A stretch of 64,000 bases of DNA from Gammaproteobacteria bacterium (lineage in GTDB: Bacteria; Pseudomonadota; Gammaproteobacteria; Steroidobacterales; Rariloculaceae), in contig PKRJ01000001.1 of NCBI GenBank assembly GCA_017577365.1, forward strand, positions 145,096 to 209,095. Direction: 5' to 3'. Of the stretch, positions 57,820 through 64,000 are shown one piece after another. The first letter of the stretch is position 1. Each line of letters starts with the position of its first letter. The position numbers and the translations under genes are program-made. The notes beneath the pieces were generated by a model that was given only the letters and a program-made list of their open reading frames with translations, did no database searches and had not been told where the DNA came from.

Positions 57820-60303
57820 TCAGAATATGTCGGATGGAGATACGATCGGTGGATTGACGACGCCCTCGGACTGACGTTCGCTCTGATATGCGCAATCCGG
57901 CTCGCGCTCGGGAACGTGCCCGTCGCGGAACTTCTCGAACACCGCGTCGCTGTTGCATCCGCTCGCGACGAGTCCGTTCTTCGGATTGATTCGTACGCTG
58001 ACGATGCCGGGAGGCTCGGCGATCCATTCCTCCGGGACGCCCTCGAGCGCCTCGTGCATGAACGGCGCCCAGATCGGAATCGCGGTCACGCCGCCTTGCT
58101 CGTTGCGGCCGAGCGAGCGGTTCGTGTTGAAACCGACCCACGCGACGCCGACGATCCGCGGATGGAATCCGGCGAACCACGTGTCGCGGTTGTCGTTCGT
58201 CGTGCCCGTTTTACCGGCGATATCGCTTCGACCGACGTCGCGACGCGCTCGCGCGCCGGTGCCTCGCGGGCCGACGACGTCGCGCAGCATGTCCGCGACG
58301 AGATATGCGTTCTGGGGCGAGATCGCGCGTGGCGCCTCACGGAAACGCGGATAGAGATCGGTCGGATCGGAGATCGACGCGAGCAGTTGCTCGTCCGTCG
58401 CCTCCGGCGGCGGATCGTCGCAGTCCGCGCACGCGAGCGCAGGCCGGGCGACGAACAGCGGCTCGCCGCTCGCGTCCTCGATGCGATCGATGAAATACGG
58501 CTCGACGAGATAGCCGCCGTTCGCGAACACGGCGTAGCCGCGGGCGAGATCGAGCGGCGAGACGCCGCCCGAGCCGAGCGCGAGCGAGAGATTCCGCGGC
58601 AAGGCGACGTCGTCGAAGCCGAACTGACGCAGATGGCGGATCGCGTTCGGCACGCCGGTCGCCATCAGAACGCGAACGGTCGCCGCGTTCAGCGAGCGCA
58701 TCAGCGCGTAGCGAAGGCTGACCGGACCGTAGAATCGATTCGTGTAGTTCTCCGGCTTCCAGACCGTCTCGAGCGCCGCGTCCTGAATCGCGAGCGGCGC
58801 GTCGTTCACGATCGACGCGACGGTGAACCCGTTCTCGAGCGCGGCGGAATAGATGAACGGCTTGAACGAAGAGCCCGGCTGGCGTTTCGCCTGCACCGCC
58901 CGGTTGTAGTTGTCGAGGTAGAAGTCGAAGCCGCCGGACAGAGCGACGATCGCCCCGTCCTGCGGATCGAGCGCGACGAATGCGGCCTGGACGTCCGGCA
59001 GCTGCGCGAGCCGCAGCCCGCCGTCGTCATTGCGGCGAAAGCGCACGATATCGCCGACCGCGAGGACGTCGGAGACCGCCTGCGGCGCGGGACCCACCGC
59101 GTCATCGTTGATATAGCGTCTCGCCCATGCGACCGCGTCGAGGCCGATCGTCTGGCGGCCGCGGGAAGGCAGAAACACCTCGGCCTCGGTCTCGCCGACG
59201 CGGGTCACGACCGCCGATTCGAGGCCGACGAGTGACGGATAGTCGGACAGAATCTCGAGCAGCGCCGCGTCGTCGAACGCGGCCATCGCCTCCTCGGGCG
59301 ACCGCCCCTCCGGGAACGGCACGCGACCGATCGGTCCGCGATAGCCGTGCCGCTCGTCGTACTGGATGACGCCGCGGCGCAAGCTCGCCTGCGCCGCGGC
59401 CTGGAGACGGCTGTCGACGGTCGTCGTCACCTTCAAGCCTGCGGTATACGCGGCCTGCCCGAAGCGGCGCACGAGCTCGGCACGCACCATCTCGGCCACG
59501 TACGGCGCGTCGAGCTCGATCTTGAGCCCATGATGCTCGCCGGTGATCGGCTCGGAGAGGGCGGCGGCGTACTCCTGGTCGGTGATGTAACGCAGCTCGC
59601 GCATCCGCCTGAGCACGTACGCCCGCCGATTCTTCGCGTTCTCGGGGCTGTAGACGGGGTTGATACGCGACGGCCGCTGCGGAATGCCGGCGAGTATCGC
59701 CGTTTCCGAGAGCGTCAGCTCGTCGAGCGTCTTACCGAAATAGGTTTGCGCGGCCGCGGCGACCCCGTACGAGCGCTGGCCGAAGAACGTCGTGTTGAGA
59801 TAGAGCTCGAGGATCTCCTCCTTGGTGAATTCCCGCTCGATCCGCAGCGCGAGGATCCATTCCTTGAACTTACGGACCAGCGACAGATCGCGAGTGAGGA
59901 AGTACTCGCGCGCAACCTGCTGCGTGATCGTGCTTCCTCCCGGCACGCGCTCGCCGCCCGCGAGAATGTAGTTCACGGCCGCCTTGATGTTGGCCGCCAT
60001 GTCGAGGCCGGAATGCTGGAAGAAGCGGTCGTCCTCGGCGGCGATCACCGCTTTGATCAGCAGCTCCGGGATGTCCTCGTACTCGACGGGAGACCTGAGC
60101 TGCGAGCCGATCTGCTGGATCAGACGCCCGTCACGCGAGTAGACGCGCAGCGGGATCTGAAACTTCACGTCGCGCAACTCTTCCGCGTGGGGAAGACCCG
60201 GCTCGACGTAGAAGTACGCCCCGACGAATACCGCCGCCAAGGCCGCCGCGACGGCCGCCCCGGCGAGGGAAAAAGCGAGCAGCCATCGAAGGATAGATCT
60301 CAT
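57820..60303 (-). CDS. mrcA: Penicillin-binding protein 1A
   Basis: 827 residues. One N-terminal membrane helix, glycosyltransferase domain with AAEDDRFFQHSGLD near 88 and GGSTITQQVAREYFL near 123, then an OB-like insert, then transpeptidase with SSFKPF (about 480), the SLN motif in MRSLNAATVRV, and KTGTTND. Cell-wall synthesis. Divergent from the pilus operon, as in many gammaproteobacteria. Confidence 0.95.
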   Translation of the reverse strand: MRSILRWLLAFSLAGAAVAAALAAVFVGAYFYVEPGLPHAEELRDVKFQIPLRVYSRDGRLIQQIGSQLRSPVEYEDIPELLIKAVIAAEDDRFFQHSGLDMAANIKAAVNYILAGGERVPGGSTITQQVAREYFLTRDLSLVRKFKEWILALRIEREFTKEEILELYLNTTFFGQRSYGVAAAAQTYFGKTLDELTLSETAILAGIPQRPSRINPVYSPENAKNRRAYVLRRMRELRYITDQEYAAALSEPITGEHHGLKIELDAPYVAEMVRAELVRRFGQAAYTAGLKVTTTVDSRLQAAAQASLRRGVIQYDERHGYRGPIGRVPFPEGRSPEEAMAAFDDAALLEILSDYPSLVGLESAVVTRVGETEAEVFLPSRGRQTIGLDAVAWARRYINDDAVGPAPQAVSDVLAVGDIVRFRRNDDGGLRLAQLPDVQAAFVALDPQDGAIVALSGGFDFYLDNYNRAVQAKRQPGSSFKPFIYSAALENGFTVASIVNDAPLAIQDAALETVWKPENYTNRFYGPVSLRYALMRSLNAATVRVLMATGVPNAIRHLRQFGFDDVALPRNLSLALGSGGVSPLDLARGYAVFANGGYLVEPYFIDRIEDASGEPLFVARPALACADCDDPPPEATDEQLLASISDPTDLYPRFREAPRAISPQNAYLVADMLRDVVGPRGTGARARRDVGRSDIAGKTGTTNDNRDTWFAGFHPRIVGVAWVGFNTNRSLGRNEQGGVTAIPIWAPFMHEALEGVPEEWIAEPPGIVSVRINPKNGLVASGCNSDAVFEKFRDGHVPEREPDCAYQSERQSEGVVNPPIVSPSDIF

Positions 60304-60349
60304 ACCGGGTTGTGCGTTGTATGTCCTTGCAAGGCCCAGGTCCTTTGTG

Positions 60350-60456
60350 CATAGTCGCGGCCAGTGGGCAAACCCATCGAAAGGTGGGGACGCAAAGCCA
60401 CCGGTCTAAGGGCGGGAATCTGAGTGCAAAGCCTAGGATAGCGGGGCTGCCGAAGC
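60350..60456 (+). ncRNA. Cyclic-di-GMP-I (GEMM-I) riboswitch in the pilM leader
   Basis: GGGCAAACC (60366-60374), a GAAA tetraloop (60379-60382), GGGGACGCAAAGCCACCGG, then TCTAAGG and later GGATAGCGGGGCTGCCG (60437-60452) follow the GEMM-I consensus in order and spacing. It reads on the + strand towards pilM. A weak promoter (TTGCAA 60327, CATAGT 60350) lies before it; that overlap means the 5' boundary is approximate. Confidence 0.9.
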
Positions 60457-60509
60457 AGGTGAACAGTTAGATGCTCAGTCGACTCACCGCTTCGTACTGC
60501 ATTCCAATT

Positions 60510-60655
60510 CACCGATCGATCGGTGCGGCCAGCGTCTTGCCGGGAGAATCGCCGCGCTTCGCGAAAGTTGAGCGGCAGCGTGCGGTGGAAGGGGAGCATA
60601 CGCTGAATCCGGCAATCGTGATGCCCATCACGGGGGCATATCCCACGGTGGGATA
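60510..60655 (+). other. Structured leader between the riboswitch and pilM
   Basis: CACCGATCGATCGGTG (60510-60525) is a perfect 16-bp palindrome. Later come adjacent hairpins ATGCCC/GGGCAT (60621-60639) and TATCCC/GGGATA (60639-60655). No T tract follows, so no intrinsic terminator is evident; the riboswitch output may work through Rho, translation or RNA decay. The leader (60304-60726, 423 bp) holds no gene. Confidence 0.55.
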
Positions 60656-60726
60656 CAGTTGAACCGGCTGGCTCCGAACAATTGCTAAGATTCTAACCCA
60701 ACCTGCTGCGTTGGAAAGGAAATTTT

Positions 60727-61788
60727 GTGTTCTCGAGACGCAAAAAGAGGCCGCTTCTGGGACTTGACATAACCACTTCCTCGGTCAAGCTGATCGAGCT
60801 GGTCGAGAACGGGCGTGGCTACCGGGTCGAGTCGTACGCTGCGGAGCCGACGCCGCCGAACTCGATCAACGAGAAGGCGATCGTCGACGCGGAGGCGGTC
60901 GGGGAGGCGGTACGCCGCGCCGTGAAGCGCTCCGGGACGAAGACGCGGGAGGTCGCGATCGCGATCAGCGGCGACGCTGCGATCACGAAAGTCATCCAGT
61001 TGCCGAAAGGCCTCAACGAAAGCGAGCTCGAGGGCCAGGTCGAGCTGCAGGCGGACCAGTACATCCCCTTCCCGATGGAAGAGGTCAGCTTCGACTTCGA
61101 GGTGCTCGGCGAGAGCGAGCGCGATCCCGACATGATGGACGTGCTGCTCGTCGCGACCCGCACCGAGAACGTCGAGCAGCGCCAGGCCGCGGTCGAGGCG
61201 GCCGGCCTCGTCGCCCGCGTCGTGGACGTCGAGGCCTTCGCCGTCGAGAACGCTTGTCAGCTCCTGACCCACCAGATGCCGGACGGCGGCCAGGACAAGT
61301 ACATCGCGATCGTCGATTTCGGCGCGAGCACGACAACTTTCAGCGTGCTGAAAGACCTCAAGATCATTTATACCCGGGACTTCGCCTTCGGCGGCCAGCT
61401 GCTGACCGAGGAGATCATGCGCACCTACGGCCTCAGCATGGAAGATGCCGGCCGGGCGAAGAAGGAAGGCGGCCTGCCCCAGAACTATCAGCCCGAGGTC
61501 CTCGACGGGTTCATCGACGACATGTCGCAGCAGGTCAGCCGCTCGCTGCAGTTCTTCCTGGCGTCCGGCAGCGGCCGCGAGCAACCCGACCAGATCCTGG
61601 TTTGCGGCGGATGTGCGAATATCCCGGGCGTAGCAGATGTTATCGGCAGCCGAGTCGGCATTCCGACCGAGATCGGCAACCCGCTCGGCCAGATGAAGCT
61701 GTCTTCGCGAGCGCGCGCACAGGGCGTCGAGAAGGATGCGACGGCGCTGCTCACGGCCTGCGGCCTCGCACTACGGAGCTTCGACTAA
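60727..61788 (+). CDS. pilM: Type IV pilus assembly protein PilM
   Basis: 353 residues, cytosolic actin-like ATPase fold: LLGLDITTSSVKLIELVE (phosphate 1), IAIVDFGASTTTFSVL (phosphate 2) and LVCGGCANIPGV. Forms the inner-membrane platform with PilN and PilO. GTG start with GGAAAGGA 7 bp upstream. Head of the pilMNOPQ operon. Confidence 0.95.
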   Translation: MFSRRKKRPLLGLDITTSSVKLIELVENGRGYRVESYAAEPTPPNSINEKAIVDAEAVGEAVRRAVKRSGTKTREVAIAISGDAAITKVIQLPKGLNESELEGQVELQADQYIPFPMEEVSFDFEVLGESERDPDMMDVLLVATRTENVEQRQAAVEAAGLVARVVDVEAFAVENACQLLTHQMPDGGQDKYIAIVDFGASTTTFSVLKDLKIIYTRDFAFGGQLLTEEIMRTYGLSMEDAGRAKKEGGLPQNYQPEVLDGFIDDMSQQVSRSLQFFLASGSGREQPDQILVCGGCANIPGVADVIGSRVGIPTEIGNPLGQMKLSSRARAQGVEKDATALLTACGLALRSFD

Positions 61789-61789
61789 T

Positions 61790-62356
61790 ATGGCAAGAAT
61801 CAACCTCCTCCCTTGGCGCGAGGAGCTGCGCCAGAAGCGGAAGAAGGAGTTCATGGTCGCGCTGCTCGGTGCGATCGTGCTCGGCGGGGCCACGGTCTAC
61901 GCCGCGAAGCTCACCGTCCAGGGCTGGATCTCGAATCAGGTCGAGCGAAACAACATTCTGAAGGCCGAGATCGCCGAGCTCGACAAGCAGATCGAGGAAA
62001 TCTCGGGGCTCGAGGCGCAGAAGGCCCGGCTGCTCGCGCGCATGGAGATCATCGACCAGCTGCAGCGCTCCCGGCCCGAGTCGGTGCACCTCTTCGACGA
62101 GCTCGTGAAAACCCTTCCCGACGGCGTCTACCTCACCGAGGTGAGGCAGACCGGCAATCGGATCGAGATCAAAGGCGAGGCGCAGTCGAGCACCCGCGTC
62201 TCGGCGCTGATGCGCAACATCGACGAGTCTCCTTGGTTGCGTAATCCCGGCCTCGACGTCGTCGAGACGCGCGAGGTGGGTTCGCAGCGCAATTCTCGGT
62301 TCACGATCTTCGCTTACCAGGTCCCGATGTCCGAGTACCTCGAGGGCACGCCATGA
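61790..62356 (+). CDS. pilN: Type IV pilus assembly protein PilN
   Basis: 188 residues. The N-terminal ARINLLPWREELR is the PilM-binding tail; one membrane helix (about 23-43) and a coiled coil follow, then a ferredoxin-like periplasmic domain. Confidence 0.95.
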   Translation: MARINLLPWREELRQKRKKEFMVALLGAIVLGGATVYAAKLTVQGWISNQVERNNILKAEIAELDKQIEEISGLEAQKARLLARMEIIDQLQRSRPESVHLFDELVKTLPDGVYLTEVRQTGNRIEIKGEAQSSTRVSALMRNIDESPWLRNPGLDVVETREVGSQRNSRFTIFAYQVPMSEYLEGTP

Positions 62357-62967
62357 ACATCCTGGAACAGCTTCGATCACTCGACACGAACGATCCGGGA
62401 CGCTGGCCGCTGCCGTTCCGGGTCGCGGCCGTCGTGATCGCATTCCTCTTCGTCGCCGTGGGGGGCACGTACTGGTTCGTCGTGAAGACGGACATGCAAA
62501 CGCTCGATCGGCGTAAACGCGAAGAGCAGGAGCTGCGCGCGACGTTCGAGCAGAAGCAGCGCAAGGCCGCGAATTTCGACGCGTACCGCGAGCAGCTCGC
62601 CGAGATCGAGCGCTCGTTCGGCACGATGCTGCGGCAGCTCCCCGGCAAGACCGAGGTGCCGAGCCTTCTCGTCGATATCTCCCAGACCGGCCTCGCGGCC
62701 GGGCTCGAGGAGAAGCTGTTCCAGCCCACAGGCGAGATTCAGAAGGATTTCTACGCCGAGCTTCCGATCAAGATTCGGCTCACCGGCAGCTACCACGAGC
62801 TCGGCAACTTCGTCAGCGGCATCGCCTCGTTGCCGCGCATCGTCACGCTCCACGACATCACGATCACGCGCGCGTCGCAGGACGTTTTCGACGAGCTCAC
62901 GTTGGACGTGACGGCAAAGACCTATCGTTACCTCGACGAGGACTCGGCGGAGGACTCGGCAGGATGA
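62353..62967 (+). CDS. pilO: Type IV pilus assembly protein PilO
   Basis: 204 residues. One membrane helix (about 22-42), coiled coil, then a periplasmic domain with GLEEKLFQPTGEIQKDFYAELPIKIRLTGSYHELGNF, typical of PilO. Overlaps pilN and pilP by 4 bp each. Confidence 0.94.
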   Translation: MNILEQLRSLDTNDPGRWPLPFRVAAVVIAFLFVAVGGTYWFVVKTDMQTLDRRKREEQELRATFEQKQRKAANFDAYREQLAEIERSFGTMLRQLPGKTEVPSLLVDISQTGLAAGLEEKLFQPTGEIQKDFYAELPIKIRLTGSYHELGNFVSGIASLPRIVTLHDITITRASQDVFDELTLDVTAKTYRYLDEDSAEDSAG

Positions 62968-63488
62968 TCGCCATGCAACGCAACGTTATCGGGGCGCTGG
63001 TCGCGACGGCCGCGGCCGCGCTCGCCGGTTGCTCGGGAGGCAACGAGGATCTCCTCGCCTATGTCGACAGCGTGAAATCGCGGCCCGGCGGCCGCATCGA
63101 GCCGCTGCCGCAGATTCGGCCCGCGCCGACGTTCACGTACACGGCGGGCAACCGACGCAGCCCGTTCATGCCCGACACGCCGCAGCAGCGGGTGACCGGG
63201 CCGAATTCGGTTCCGGGTCCGGATCCGAACCGTCCCCGCGAGTTTCTCGAGCGCTTCTCGCTCGACACGCTGCGCATGGTCGGGACGCTGGAGCAAGGGG
63301 GATATCAATACGGCCTCGTCCAGGACCCCGACGGCCTGATCCATCGCGTGACCGTCGGCAACTACATGGGACAGAACTACGGACGGATTCTGTCGATCAC
63401 GGATAACCGGATTGCGCTCGTCGAGATCGTTCCGGACGGACTCGGCGGATACATCGAGCGCCCGGCGGCCGTTGCGCTCAGTAACTGA
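62964..63488 (+). CDS. pilP: Type IV pilus lipoprotein PilP
   Basis: 174 residues with a lipobox (ALAGC) and a C-terminal domain with DTLRMVGTLEQGGYQYGLVQDPDGLIHRVTVGNYMGQNYGRI, which connects PilNO to the PilQ secretin. Confidence 0.94.
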   Translation: MIAMQRNVIGALVATAAAALAGCSGGNEDLLAYVDSVKSRPGGRIEPLPQIRPAPTFTYTAGNRRSPFMPDTPQQRVTGPNSVPGPDPNRPREFLERFSLDTLRMVGTLEQGGYQYGLVQDPDGLIHRVTVGNYMGQNYGRILSITDNRIALVEIVPDGLGGYIERPAAVALSN

Positions 63489-63521
63489 CCCGCCGCTACG
63501 GTTTTTTAGGGAGTGAACCTT

Positions 63522-64000
63522 ATGTTGATGTCAGAACGTGTTCGACGGGGGTCCGCTCGCGCCGTTCGGCCTCGATTCGGCCGTATCGGCTGGATCGCCA
63601 CGATGCTGCTCGCGAGTGCCTCGGCGCTCGCGCAGCAAGCTGCCGAACGGGCGCTGCGCGAGATCGACGTGCAGCCGCTCACCGGACAGCGGGTCGGGCT
63701 CCGGCTGCGCACCGACGGCCACGCGCCGCAGCCGATGAGCTTCACGATCGACGATCCGGCGCGGATCGCCGTGGACCTGCCGGGCACGTCGCTCGCCGCG
63801 TCGCGGCGGCAAGACGTGAACGTCGGACCGCTGCGCAGCATCCAGGCCGCCGAGGCGAACGGCCGCACGCGAGTCGTGCTGAACCTCGACACGATGGTGC
63901 CCTACGAGACGCGCGTCGAGGGCGACACGATCCTCGTCGTGCTCGGGCAGCAGGCGTCCGGCGCGCTGGCCGCTTCGACGTTCGCCGGTCAGCCCGTGAG
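63522..64000 (+). CDS. pilQ: Type IV pilus secretin PilQ, N-terminal part (3' end outside window)
   Basis: About 160 residues remain. After a basic N-terminus and signal peptide (ending SALAQQ) comes an AMIN domain (LRLRTDGHAPQPMSFTIDDPARIAVDLPG, and RTRVVLNLD). The secretin domain is beyond the window. GGGAGTG precedes ATG 63522. Confidence 0.93.
   Translation, partial: MLMSERVRRGSARAVRPRFGRIGWIATMLLASASALAQQAAERALREIDVQPLTGQRVGLRLRTDGHAPQPMSFTIDDPARIAVDLPGTSLAASRRQDVNVGPLRSIQAAEANGRTRVVLNLDTMVPYETRVEGDTILVVLGQQASGALAASTFAGQPV

Noticed and set aside
60669..60686. Sigma-54 promoter before pilM (TGGC...TTGC)
   Set aside because: GG and GC are 12 bp apart instead of the required 10.

Overview
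The window reads as a continuous stretch of chromosome from a high-GC, aerobic, respiring Gammaproteobacterium. This follows from the gene orders gmk-rpoZ-spoT-ridA-recG, engB-cytochrome c4-dsbA, tatABC, mrcA divergent from pilMNOPQ, and a coxBA-ctaG-coxC / SURF1-ctaAB cluster. The arginine operon uses N-acetylornithine carbamoyltransferase, the variant best known from Xanthomonas-type bacteria, so a Xanthomonadales-, Nevskiales- or Steroidobacter-like lineage is plausible; this is inference. I see no phage, transposase, CRISPR array, rRNA or tRNA. Almost all DNA is coding and many genes overlap by 4 bp. Long open frames on the opposite strand of real genes are GC-driven shadows and are left out.

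Layout. 1-7040: arginine operon (argG tail, a P-loop protein of unknown function, argC, argD, argF', argB, argH), followed by lptM and polA. 10046-10321: polA-engB spacer with several hairpins and an intrinsic terminator, a likely small RNA. 10287-14901: engB, cytochrome c4, lipoprotein DsbA, a cation efflux protein, an aminotransferase and a small membrane protein. 14947-18365: OPT and POT peptide transporters. 18680-20756: tatCBA and dtd. 21044-28281: a TRAP binding protein, azurin, and a caa3-type oxidase operon whose subunit II carries two haem c domains and which has two subunit III genes. 28370-34214: TRAP permeases dctM and dctQ, a TPR protein, trkA and uvrD. 34493-42169: a second, conventional aa3 oxidase with haem A synthesis and copper-assembly genes. 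42314-45953: bioC, bioB, comF, ubiA. 46042-52677: recG, ridA, spoT, rpoZ, gmk, yicC. 52920-57121: a PP2C phosphatase, rph, rdgB, rpmE, gltA. 57193-64000: a hypothetical gene, mrcA, a cyclic-di-GMP-I riboswitch, and pilMNOP with the start of pilQ.

How the genes work together. The arginine operon runs through acetylated intermediates past the carbamoylation step, yet no N-acetylglutamate synthase is visible; the co-transcribed P-loop protein is the only unexplained member. Two haem-copper oxidases lie within 20 kb. Only the second has assembly genes (ctaA, ctaB, ctaG, SURF1, SCO-like), so the first probably borrows them; azurin and cytochrome c4 are likely soluble or tethered electron carriers. 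The TRAP binding protein carries a twin-arginine lipoprotein signal, and the tat genes sit just upstream of it. A cyclic-di-GMP riboswitch in the pilM leader suggests that the type IV pilus operon is controlled by second-messenger level. Two nested palindromic elements (18455-18581 and 34279-34396) share an inner core but have different outer arms.
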